From Sphingomonas sp. 28-66-16 (lineage in GTDB: Bacteria > Pseudomonadota > Alphaproteobacteria > Sphingomonadales > Sphingomonadaceae), in contig NCGF01000013.1 of assembly GCA_002281485.1 (NCBI GenBank), positions 27,497-91,496 of the forward strand: a stretch of 64,000 nt of DNA. The letters run 5' to 3'. Shown one piece after another: positions 18,013 through 25,931 of this stretch. Within the stretch, counting starts at the first letter, position 1. Each line of letters starts with the position of its first letter. Below the pieces are notes generated by a model, which was not told the DNA's origin, made no database searches, and was given only the letters and a program-made list of their open reading frames with translations. A program made the position numbers and the translations under genes.

Positions 18013-18786
18013 TCAGATGAAGATCGCGACGCTCTGCATGCCCTCTGCGACCAGTTCACCCGAGGCGTTCCAGACCCGCATCGTCTGGCTGCTGCAGCCA
18101 TTGCGGGCATAATCCGATTTCGCGGACAGCAGCCACCAGTCGTCGGTGGTGCTGGGGGTCGGGGTCAGCATGTTGACGAGCCAGGTGACCGAGCTGACCG
18201 GCGGATAACCGGTGGTGAACAGCCGTGCGACCGCCGGCGGCAGCGCGTCGGCGATCGCCATCAGATGGACCATCGGATCGAGCCCCTCGGTCGCCCGGAG
18301 CCTTGCCCAGCGCAACAATTCGCCCTCGCCGATGCCATCCTTGATGTCGAGAAAGTTGAAGTTGTTGATGAAAAAGCCTTCGGGGCCGGTAAACACCTTG
18401 GCATCCTGCACCGGCGGCTGGCGATCCATCAGCGGGCGGTTGTCGAGATCGATCGTCGAGGGCTGGCCCGACATGAAGACGAAGGTCGCGCGGTAGCCAA
18501 GCCCCGCGTCGGACGTGATGTCGGCCTGGATGAACGCCGCCGTCCGCCCGCGCCGCAGCTTCGTCGCGGTGACGGTGATATCGCCCGCCAGCGGCCCAAT
18601 GAACGACACCTGCGCCGTTCGCAGCGGCGGCAGATCGGGCTCGCAATGCTGCGCGGCGTGGAGCGCGATCGCCGAGGAAAGCCCGCCAAAGGCGGTGCGG
18701 CCCTGCAGCCAGCCGGCGGGGATGGTGGCGGTGTATCCCGTCTCGGTCGGCTGGGCGGCGGCGAGGATATCGGCAATCGGGGTCAT
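18013..18786 (-). CDS. Acyl-CoA thioesterase-like (double hotdog) protein
   Basis: This 257-residue protein looks like a TesB-type double-hotdog thioesterase: the N-terminal hotdog with LQGRTAFGGLSSAIALHA and the typical VSFIGPLAGDITVTA strand, then a second half with TYP/VSSVTWLVNM and MRVWNASGELVAEGMQSVAIF, the usual C-terminal strand. It would hydrolyse acyl-CoA to the free acid and CoA. The ATG overlaps the stop of the acyl-CoA ligase gene by four bases, so ligase and thioesterase are translated together, a usual pairing in fatty acid and aromatic acid operons. The chain length is not visible. Confidence 0.8.
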   Translation of the reverse strand: MTPIADILAAAQPTETGYTATIPAGWLQGRTAFGGLSSAIALHAAQHCEPDLPPLRTAQVSFIGPLAGDITVTATKLRRGRTAAFIQADITSDAGLGYRATFVFMSGQPSTIDLDNRPLMDRQPPVQDAKVFTGPEGFFINNFNFLDIKDGIGEGELLRWARLRATEGLDPMVHLMAIADALPPAVARLFTTGYPPVSSVTWLVNMLTPTPSTTDDWWLLSAKSDYARNGCSSQTMRVWNASGELVAEGMQSVAIFI

Positions 18787-20312
18787 GTTTCGGCTTTCGA
18801 CAATTGATCGCGCAATTCGCGTTTGAGCACCTTGCCGATCGCGCTGCGCGGGAGTTCGGCGGCGATGTGGAGCGCGGCGAGCCGCTGGGTCTTGCCGAGC
18901 CGGGCGTTGGTCCAGGCGAGGATCGCCGCCGGATCGGTGGCCGATCCGCGCGGTACGTAGAAGCCCACCGGGGTTTCGCCCCATGCTTCGGAAGGCACCC
19001 CGACCACGGTGCAGTCGGCGACGTCGGGATGCTGCGCCAGCACGGCTTCGAGGTCGCTGGGATAGATGTTGAAGCCGCCGGAGATGATCAGATCCTTCTT
19101 GCGGTCCATCAGGATCAGGAACCCGTCTTCGTCGAAGCGACCGATATCGCCGTGGCGGATGTAGCGGCGCCCTTCGGCATCGAACCACTCGGCTGCCTGC
19201 GTCGCCTCGCGGCGGCCGTGATAGCCGGTCATCATCGCCGGCGACCGGCCGACGACCTCGCCCGTCTTGCCCGGCGCCACCTCGTTGCCGTCGTCGTCGA
19301 TCAGTCGGATGTCATGCCCCTCGATCGGCAAGCCGACGCTGTGGAGTTTGGTCGGATGGGCGTTGGCGACAAGCATCGTCGTGCCGCCGCCCTCGGTCAT
19401 GCCGTAATATTCGATCAGCAGCCCGGGCCAGCGCGCGACGACATCGGCCTTCAAGGCCGCCGAAAACGGCGCGCTGGTGCAGGTCTTCAGGCGGAAGGCC
19501 GACAGATCGAAGCGATCGAAATCGGGCACCGCCATGATCCGGCTATACTGGACGGGCACCAGCATCGCATGGGTCGCGCGGTGCGCCGACGCCAGCTCCA
19601 GAAAGTCCCGCGCGTCGAACTTCTTCATGATCACGGCGGTTCCGCCCCAGCCGAGCGTCGGCAGCAGGGTCACCAGCGTGGTGTTCGAATAGAGCGGCGT
19701 CGCGATCATCGTCACCGCCTCGCCAAAGCCGGCGCCGGCATTGCGATGGATATGCGCCCAGCGCATCGCATGGCTCTGGACGATACCCTTGGGGATGCCC
19801 GTCGTGCCCGATGAATAGATGACGTTGAAGGGATCATCGGGGGCGATGTCGGCGGGGGCGGGCCGGGCGCCCGGCGCGGCCAGCCAGTCGATGAAGGCGT
19901 CGGTGTCGAGATCGACGATCGTCGCGGTCAGCGCTTGTCCGTCCAGCGCGGTCCGCGTGTCAGCGTCGACGAACACGATCGGCGCACCGCTATCGTTGAT
20001 CATCGCGGCGATGTCGGGGCCGGTCGCCGAAGGCGCGAGCGGGGTCGCCGCACAGCCGGCCCGCAGCGCGCCGAGAAACACGATCGCATAGTCGATCGAA
20101 GGCGCGGCGCAGATCGCGATGCAGCTTCGTGGCTGGACGCCGTCGCGTTGCAGCGCCGCGGCGACCTGATCGATCCTTCGATCGAGCGTCGCATAGTCGA
20201 TCGTTCCCGCGCTCGAAATCAGCGCGAGCTTGGTGCCGCGTTCGGCGGCATGGGCGCGGATCAGATCGGGCAGAGTCGCGAAGCTGCTCGCGAGCATCGT
20301 CTCGGCGGTCAT
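18783..20312 (-). CDS. Acyl-CoA synthetase (AMP-binding)
   Basis: This class I adenylate-forming enzyme of 509 residues activates a carboxylic acid as the CoA thioester. Core motifs are seen: IYSSGTTGIPKGI (A3), YYGMTEGGG (A5), GEVVGRSPAMMTGY (A7 area), YIRHGDIGRFDEDGF (A8) and the lysine in SAIGKVLKREL (A10). ATG 20312 was chosen because GGGAGA is five bases upstream. The substrate is not determined; its neighbours (thioesterase, GST, SDR) fit catabolism of a cyclic or branched acid. Confidence 0.88.
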   Translation of the reverse strand: MTAETMLASSFATLPDLIRAHAAERGTKLALISSAGTIDYATLDRRIDQVAAALQRDGVQPRSCIAICAAPSIDYAIVFLGALRAGCAATPLAPSATGPDIAAMINDSGAPIVFVDADTRTALDGQALTATIVDLDTDAFIDWLAAPGARPAPADIAPDDPFNVIYSSGTTGIPKGIVQSHAMRWAHIHRNAGAGFGEAVTMIATPLYSNTTLVTLLPTLGWGGTAVIMKKFDARDFLELASAHRATHAMLVPVQYSRIMAVPDFDRFDLSAFRLKTCTSAPFSAALKADVVARWPGLLIEYYGMTEGGGTTMLVANAHPTKLHSVGLPIEGHDIRLIDDDGNEVAPGKTGEVVGRSPAMMTGYHGRREATQAAEWFDAEGRRYIRHGDIGRFDEDGFLILMDRKKDLIISGGFNIYPSDLEAVLAQHPDVADCTVVGVPSEAWGETPVGFYVPRGSATDPAAILAWTNARLGKTQRLAALHIAAELPRSAIGKVLKRELRDQLSKAET

Positions 20313-20402
20313 AGCGTCTCCCATCAACCCTCTTGACCAGCTAGGCGACGGCCCGTCGAAATGCCATACGCGATCTTCGAAAAACAAAGGGGAGGTCACG
20401 CA

Positions 20403-21017
20403 ATGCTATTTTACGACGCTGCCGACCCGGCGCCGAACCCGCGCCGGGTGCGCATCTTCCTTGCCGAAAAGGGGCTCAAGGTGCCCAGCAAGCAAGTCTT
20501 GATGCTGCAAGGCGAGCACAAGGCCCCCGATTATCTGGCGATCAATCCGCTCGGCCAGGTGCCGGCGCTGGTGCTCGACGATGGCGACGTGCTCACCGAG
20601 ACGATCGCGATCTGCCGCTTCTTCGAGGCGCTCAATCCCGATCCGCCGATGTTCGGCAAGGGACCGAAGGGGGTCGCCGAGGTGGATATGTGGACTCGCC
20701 GCGTCGAATTGCGGCTCGGCGCGCCGCTGGCGATGATCTGGCAGCATACCCATCCGTTCACCGCACGCGTGGTGGTGCCGCAATACACGGATTTCGGCGA
20801 GAGCAACCGCGCCAAGGTGACCGAGGCGATGCGCTTCTTCGATACAGCGCTCGCTGATCGGCCGTGGCTGGCAGGCAAGGATTTCTCGATCGCCGATATC
20901 GCGTTGCTGACGACGATCGATTTCGGCCTGTTCATCGATGTCGGCATTCCTGACGATCTGGCCCATCTGAAGGCGTGGCACGAGCGCGCCTCGGCACGCC
21001 CGAGTGCGAAGGCATGA
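20403..21017 (+). CDS. Glutathione S-transferase
   Basis: This 204-residue GST has a thioredoxin-fold N-terminus with the active-site region NPRRVRIFLAEKGL, the cis-proline segment GQVPALVLDDG, and the glutathione-binding LTETIAICRFFE. The C-terminal half is helical. ATG 20403 lies eight bases after GGGAGG. It diverges from the acyl-CoA ligase gene and overlaps the next SDR gene by four bases, so an oxidation-plus-conjugation step on one substrate is likely but unproven. Confidence 0.88.
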   Translation: MLFYDAADPAPNPRRVRIFLAEKGLKVPSKQVLMLQGEHKAPDYLAINPLGQVPALVLDDGDVLTETIAICRFFEALNPDPPMFGKGPKGVAEVDMWTRRVELRLGAPLAMIWQHTHPFTARVVVPQYTDFGESNRAKVTEAMRFFDTALADRPWLAGKDFSIADIALLTTIDFGLFIDVGIPDDLAHLKAWHERASARPSAKA

Positions 21018-21811
21018 GCGAGGCGATGGAAGGCGGCGTCGCGATCGTCACCGGCGGGGGCACCGGGATCGGCGCGGCGGTAGTTCGCCAGCTCGCGGCG
21101 CGCGGGGTGCGGTGCGTGATCAACTATGCGACCAGCCGGGCCGATGCCGAGGCGCTCGCCATCGAAATCGGCAATGGCTCGATCGCGGTGCAGGCGGACA
21201 TCGTCGACGACGCCGATTGCCGCAAACTCGCCGCCGCCGCGACCGAGCGCTTTGGCCGGATCGACTTCCTGGTCAACAATTCGGGCCGGACGAAATTCGC
21301 CGATCATGAGGATCTCGACGCGCTCGATGCCGAGGATTTCGTCGATATCTACCGGCTCAACACGATCGCCGCGTTCCAGATGATCCGTGCCTGCGCGCCA
21401 GCGATGCGCGAAGGCCCGATGAGCGCGGTCGTCAGCGTGGCGTCGGTCGCCGGGGTGTTCGGCATGGGATCGTCGGTCGCCTATGCCTGTTCGAAGGGCG
21501 CGTTGATCACGATGACACAGAGCCTCGCGCGGGTGCTCGCGCCGGCGATCCGGGTGAATGCGGTGGCGCCGGGCTATGTCGGCACCGGCTGGTTCGAAAA
21601 GCGGCTCGGCGAGGAGGGATTTGCGAAACTCAACGCGCGGATCGCCGCGAGCGTGCCGATGGCGTTGGCGACGATGGCGCCCGATGTCGCCGCGCCGATC
21701 GTCGGCTTGCTCGATCCGGCGATGCGCGCGGTGACCGGCGAGGTGACGTTGGTCGATGCCGGCGGCCATCTCGATCTCCTCCTGAGCCGGCGGCCCGGCC
21801 GGGAGCATTAG
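21014..21811 (+). CDS. Short-chain dehydrogenase/reductase
   Basis: This 265-residue classical SDR has TGGGTGIG (cofactor), NNSGRTKF (variant of NNAG), SVASVAGVFG with the catalytic serine, YACSK (Tyr and Lys of the active site) and GEVTLVDAGGH at the end. It probably uses NAD(P)H to interconvert a keto and a hydroxy group. Start ATG overlaps the GST stop (ATGA). Its end overlaps the convergent MFS gene by four bases. Confidence 0.87.
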   Translation: MSEAMEGGVAIVTGGGTGIGAAVVRQLAARGVRCVINYATSRADAEALAIEIGNGSIAVQADIVDDADCRKLAAAATERFGRIDFLVNNSGRTKFADHEDLDALDAEDFVDIYRLNTIAAFQMIRACAPAMREGPMSAVVSVASVAGVFGMGSSVAYACSKGALITMTQSLARVLAPAIRVNAVAPGYVGTGWFEKRLGEEGFAKLNARIAASVPMALATMAPDVAAPIVGLLDPAMRAVTGEVTLVDAGGHLDLLLSRRPGREH

Positions 21812-23034
21812 CCAGGCCCGGCGGGCGCGTCTTTCGGCGGCACCCGGCCGAGCACTTTCCATACGACGATCGCCAGCGCCACCGCCGCGAGCGCGCTGGC
21901 CAGCAGGAACGCAGCCCCCGGTTCGCCGCGCGCCACTCCGGCGGCGAGCACCTGGGTCAGCATGAGCGGGGCGATCACGGCGGCGACGCTGTTCATGCTG
22001 CCGATCCCGCCCTGCAGCGCACCTTGATGCGATCCATCGGCGAGCCGCGAGAGCAGCGCGTTCATCGCTGGAAACACCAGAAACGACAGCGCGCTGGCGA
22101 GAAAGACGACATAGGCCTGCCACCCGGCGGTGATGAAGACATAGGCCAGAAAGGCGCCGCCCCCGCTCGCCAGTCCGACGACGACGGCGCGCCGTTCGCC
22201 GATCCGGCCGATGATCCGGCCGGTCAGGAAGAACTGGACGCTCGCCATGACCGCGCCGACGAACGTCAGCGACCAGCCGATCGCAGTCGCATCCCAGCCG
22301 AACCGCGCCGCGCACCAGAAGGCCCAGGTCGCGGGATAGACAAAGCTCGCCAATTGCCAGACGAACCACGCGATCAGCAGGGGCGCCGCTTCGCCGCTTT
22401 TGAACAGCGGCTGGAAGGCGCCGATGACATTGGCGCTGCGCCAGTCGAAGGCGCGACGCAGCTCGGGATGGAGCGATTCGGGGAACAGGAAGATCATCGC
22501 CACGGCATTGACGAGCGCGAGCAGCGCGGCGGCGATGAACGGCGCGCGCGGGCCAAGCCCGGCGAGCAGACCGCCGATCGCCGGTCCGACGATGAAGCCG
22601 ATCCCGAAGGCAGCGCCCAGCCAGCCGAAGACTGTCGATCGCTTTTCGGGGGTGCTGACATCGGCGAGCGCGGCACTGGCCGGGCCGTAGATCGCGCCCG
22701 CGACCCCGGCGATCGCGCGACCGAGGAACAGCCAGGCGAGCGTCGGCGCCCAGGCCATCAGCGCATAGTCCGCCGCGAAGGCGAGCATCGAGGCGATCAG
22801 CACCGGCCGCCGGCCGAACCGGTCGCCGAGATTGCCGAGCAGCGGGGCGGCAAAGAATTGGGTCAGCGCATAGATGCCGAGCAGATAGCCCGAGATCCGC
22901 GTCGCCTGGTCCAGATCGGTATGGCCGAGCCGGGTGATCAGCGCGGGCAGGATCGGGAGGACGATGCCGAAGCCGATTGTGTCGATGATCACCGCCGTCA
23001 GAACGATGATGACGGTACGTCGGTCATATCCCAT
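21808..23034 (-). CDS. MFS efflux transporter, TetA-like
   Basis: The 408-residue permease has twelve membrane segments and the MFS loop motif GDRFGRRP after helix 2, in the style of TetA/TCR transporters (opening VIIVLTAVIIDTIGFGIVLPILP). It would export a drug-like compound by proton antiport, or excrete a metabolic product of the surrounding catabolic genes. AAGGGG eight bases before the ATG supports the start. No resistance phenotype can be read from sequence. No tetR-type repressor lies beside it. Confidence 0.85.
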   Translation of the reverse strand: MGYDRRTVIIVLTAVIIDTIGFGIVLPILPALITRLGHTDLDQATRISGYLLGIYALTQFFAAPLLGNLGDRFGRRPVLIASMLAFAADYALMAWAPTLAWLFLGRAIAGVAGAIYGPASAALADVSTPEKRSTVFGWLGAAFGIGFIVGPAIGGLLAGLGPRAPFIAAALLALVNAVAMIFLFPESLHPELRRAFDWRSANVIGAFQPLFKSGEAAPLLIAWFVWQLASFVYPATWAFWCAARFGWDATAIGWSLTFVGAVMASVQFFLTGRIIGRIGERRAVVVGLASGGGAFLAYVFITAGWQAYVVFLASALSFLVFPAMNALLSRLADGSHQGALQGGIGSMNSVAAVIAPLMLTQVLAAGVARGEPGAAFLLASALAAVALAIVVWKVLGRVPPKDAPAGPG

Positions 23035-23284
23035 CCGCTGCCCCCTTGCCCCGATGATGCCCCATGCATCGCCCGAAAGGTCACCATCTTTCCGATCGCT
23101 TGCCGTGGGGCGACCCGGTGCGCCCGTCGCCAAGTTTATAGTATGAAACAAAGAAAGAACACAACGGAGGGGTCGCGCCATGGCCAGCCCGCCATGGCCG
23201 AATGACCCCCTTGGCAACGAGGCGAATTCTATGCGATGCGACGGCATACCCGATATTCAGATTCGGTCCCGAAGGAGAGCAATA

Positions 23285-24505
23285 ATGGCGACCGCCGCCG
23301 AACTCGACGCTCCAGCCGCCGCGCTGGATGATTTCCGTGCCGACGTGCGGCAGTGGCTCGCCGACAATTTTCCCGCGAGCCTGCGGGGCAAGGACAATGC
23401 GCTGCGCGGGGTCGATGGCCCGACCGAGCTGAGCGACGAAGAGGCGCGCTGGACCAAGGCGATGGGCGACAAGGGCTGGGGCGTGCCGACCTGGCCGGCG
23501 GCCTATGGCGGCGGCGGGCTCGATCGTGCCCAGGCGCGCGTGCTGCAGGAGGAAATGGCCCGCGCCGGCGCGTGGAACCCGATCGGCGGGATGGGCGTGA
23601 TGATGTTCGGGCCGACGCTCCTCGAATATGGCAGCGAGGCGCAGAAGCGCGAGCATATCCCGGCGATCGCCAGGGCCGAAGTGCGCTGGTGCCAGGGCTA
23701 TTCGGAGCCCAATGCCGGCTCCGACCTCGCCAATCTCCAGACCTTTGCGGAGGACAAGGGCGATCATTATGTCGTCAACGGCCAGAAGACCTGGACCTCG
23801 GGCGGGCAATGGGCCGACAAATGCTTCTGCCTCGTGCGCACCGACAAATCGAAGAAGCATGAAGGCATCAGCTTCCTGTTGATCGACATGAAGGCGCCGG
23901 GGGTCGACGTTCGGCCGATCCGGATGATATCGGGCCAGTCGCCCTTCTGCGAGACCTTCTTCACCGATGTGAAGGTGCCCAAGGAAAATCTGGTCGGGCG
24001 CGAGGGCGAAGGCTGGACGATCGGCAAGCGGCTGCTCCAGCACGAGCGCCAGAATCTGTCGGGCGGCGGGGCCAATGCCGGCCGGATGTTCGCGGGCAAG
24101 GCGATCGCGCAGCTCGCCAAGGAATATCGCGGCGCGAACGACGATGGCCGCGTCGCCGATGGCGATCTGCGGATGCGGATCGTCCGTCACGAGATGGACC
24201 AGCGCGCCTTCATGCTGACGTTGCGCCGCGCCGCGATCGAGGCGAAATCGAACCAGGGCCCGTCGGCGGCGACGTCGATCATGAAGAATGTCGGCGCGCG
24301 CCTCGTCCAGGAGCGTGCCGAATTGGCGATCGAGATCATGGGGATGAACGGGCTCGGCTGGGAAGGCGAGGGCTTCAGCGAGGCCGAGCTCAGCCAGACG
24401 CGCACCTGGCTGTGGGGCAAGGCCGTCTCGATCTATGGCGGCTCGACCGAGATCCAGAACAACGTGATCGCCAAGCGCATCCTCGGGATGCTCGATCACC
24501 AATAG
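23285..24505 (+). CDS. Acyl-CoA dehydrogenase, large type (pair 1, alpha)
   Basis: The 406-residue flavoprotein has the acyl-CoA dehydrogenase layout: N-terminal helical domain (about 10-120), middle beta-domain with RWCQGYSEPNAGSDLA, and C-terminal helical domain ending GGSTEIQNNVIAKRIL, the FAD-contact GGxxEIQ motif. It catalyses alpha,beta-dehydrogenation of an acyl-CoA. ATG 23285 sits after AAGGAG. A repeat element (24518-24600) separates it from the smaller 355-residue dehydrogenase gene. The unequal pair recalls the heteromeric FadE pairs used in steroid side-chain breakdown, which is inference. Confidence 0.92.
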   Translation: MATAAELDAPAAALDDFRADVRQWLADNFPASLRGKDNALRGVDGPTELSDEEARWTKAMGDKGWGVPTWPAAYGGGGLDRAQARVLQEEMARAGAWNPIGGMGVMMFGPTLLEYGSEAQKREHIPAIARAEVRWCQGYSEPNAGSDLANLQTFAEDKGDHYVVNGQKTWTSGGQWADKCFCLVRTDKSKKHEGISFLLIDMKAPGVDVRPIRMISGQSPFCETFFTDVKVPKENLVGREGEGWTIGKRLLQHERQNLSGGGANAGRMFAGKAIAQLAKEYRGANDDGRVADGDLRMRIVRHEMDQRAFMLTLRRAAIEAKSNQGPSAATSIMKNVGARLVQERAELAIEIMGMNGLGWEGEGFSEAELSQTRTWLWGKAVSIYGGSTEIQNNVIAKRILGMLDHQ

Positions 24506-24517
24506 CCAAGTCCCGTG

Positions 24518-24600
24518 CGTCACCCCGGCGAAAGCCGGAGTCTCGGGCGGCAGGCGCGGCGCCTTATTCCAGCAATACCCCGGCTTTCGCCGGGGTGACG
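24518..24600. repeat. Palindromic intergenic repeat A
   Basis: A 21-base arm (24518-24538, CGTCACCCCGGCGAAAGCCGG) is matched by its perfect reverse complement at 24580-24600. The 41-base loop holds GCGGCGCC. This is a dispersed palindrome of the type seen in sphingomonads; it lies between two cotranscribed genes and would fold in the mRNA. Confidence 0.85.
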
Positions 24601-24629
24601 GGCTAAGTCCAATTTACGGGAAGTCTACA

Positions 24630-25697
24630 ATGGCTGCACTCACCGACGAACAAACGATGCTGCGCGACATGGCGCGCGAATGGGCCGACAATGAATCGCC
24701 GGTCGGCGCCTTCCGCAAGATTCGGGACGCCGCGCCCGATGCCGGCTATGACGTCGATGCCTGGCGCAAGATGGCCGAGATGGGGCTGGCGGGGATCGTG
24801 ATCCCCGAGGCGTTCGGTGGAACCGCGTTCGGCTATCTGTCGCTTGGCCTGGTGCTCGAACAGCTTGGCCGCAATCTCGCCGCCTCGCCGCTGGCGTCGA
24901 CCGCCGCCGCCGCCACGGCGATCGTGATGGGAGGCTCCGAGACGCTAAAGCCAGCATGGCTGCCGAAGATCGCGTCGGGCGAGGTGGTCGCCACGCTCGC
25001 GATCGACGAAGGCCCCGTCCACAACCCCGGCAAGATCGCGACGACCGTCAACGGGGGCAAGCTGACGGGGACCAAGGAATTCGTCGCCGAGGGGGACAGC
25101 GCTGCCCTGTTCGTCGTGGCCGCAACCGACGGGCTGTACCTCGTCGACGGCAACGCCCCGGGGATCACGCGCGCGCACCGGCACATGGCGGATTCGCGCA
25201 GCCACGCGAGGGTCAGCTTCGATGGCGCGGCGGCCGAAAAGCTCGACGGCACGACGACCCAGGCGATCGTCGATCGCGCGACGGCCGCGGTGTGCGCCGA
25301 AATGCTGGGGCTTGCGGTCCAGGCGTTCGAGACCACCAATGATTATCTCAAGACGCGCGTCCAGTTCGGGCAGCAGCTGTCGACCTTTCAGGCGCTGCAG
25401 CACCGGATGGCGAAAATGTTCACCGAGCTCGAGCTGATGCGGTCAACGGTCGAAGGCGCGCTCGAGGCGATCGATGCGGGCCGGTCCGACGTCGATCAGG
25501 CGGTGACGCTGGCGAAAGCGGTGGCGGGCGAGACGCTCAAGCTGGTCAGTCGCGAGATGATCCAGCTCCACGGGGGCATCGGCATGACCGACGATTACGA
25601 CGCCGGCTTCTATATCAAGCGGGCGGCGGTGCTCGAGGCGATGTGGGGCAATGCCAGCTATCATCGCGAGCGTTTTGCGCGGCTGAACGGCTATTGA
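24630..25697 (+). CDS. Acyl-CoA dehydrogenase, small type (pair 1, beta)
   Basis: The 355-residue partner of the preceding dehydrogenase has the ACAD fold but lacks the full C-terminal FAD motif; it ends HGGIGMTDDYDAGFYIKRAA, which is typical of the smaller subunit type. A GKLTGTKEFVAEGDSAALF segment replaces the usual NG-x-K signature of the middle domain. In heteromeric ACADs only one subunit keeps the catalytic base. The start at 24630 is 30 bases past the palindrome. Together the two may act as a heterotetramer on a steroid-like, terpenoid or branched acyl-CoA. Confidence 0.9.
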   Translation: MAALTDEQTMLRDMAREWADNESPVGAFRKIRDAAPDAGYDVDAWRKMAEMGLAGIVIPEAFGGTAFGYLSLGLVLEQLGRNLAASPLASTAAAATAIVMGGSETLKPAWLPKIASGEVVATLAIDEGPVHNPGKIATTVNGGKLTGTKEFVAEGDSAALFVVAATDGLYLVDGNAPGITRAHRHMADSRSHARVSFDGAAAEKLDGTTTQAIVDRATAAVCAEMLGLAVQAFETTNDYLKTRVQFGQQLSTFQALQHRMAKMFTELELMRSTVEGALEAIDAGRSDVDQAVTLAKAVAGETLKLVSREMIQLHGGIGMTDDYDAGFYIKRAAVLEAMWGNASYHRERFARLNGY

Positions 25698-25852
25698 CCG
25701 GCGGTCGCGCCGGGGGGCGACCGACCGCGATGCCGATCGATCGCCTTAATCCCAGCGTTTAGAATTCCGGTCCTGTTCTCGACGAATTTCGCGAACTATG
25801 ACTTTTTGGCCACAGCACGGCTAAAGCTCGCTCATCATTGGCCTTGTTTTGC

Positions 25853-25881
25853 TTGACGCGACCGCAGCGAGTGTCTCTATT
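25853..25881 (+). promoter_or_regulatory. Likely promoter of the TonB receptor gene
   Basis: TTGACG (25853-25858), a 17-base spacer and TCTATT (25876-25881) fit a sigma-70 type promoter. It stands 50 bases before the receptor ATG at 25932, which has GGGAG before it. The surrounding 230 bases are AT-richer than the flanks and hold no other gene. No iron box or operator could be seen with confidence. Confidence 0.55.
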
Positions 25882-25931
25882 AGAGCTTACGGTACGGATC
25901 CGATAGTGGTCTGACCTCATGGGAGATAGAG

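Noticed and set aside
20531-22369. 612-codon open frame on the - strand
   Set aside because: It crosses GST, SDR and MFS genes on both strands and has no domain.
21808-23034. Tetracycline resistance determinant
   Set aside because: The TetA-like fold is only general similarity; no tetR-type operator or mobile context is seen, so resistance is not claimed.
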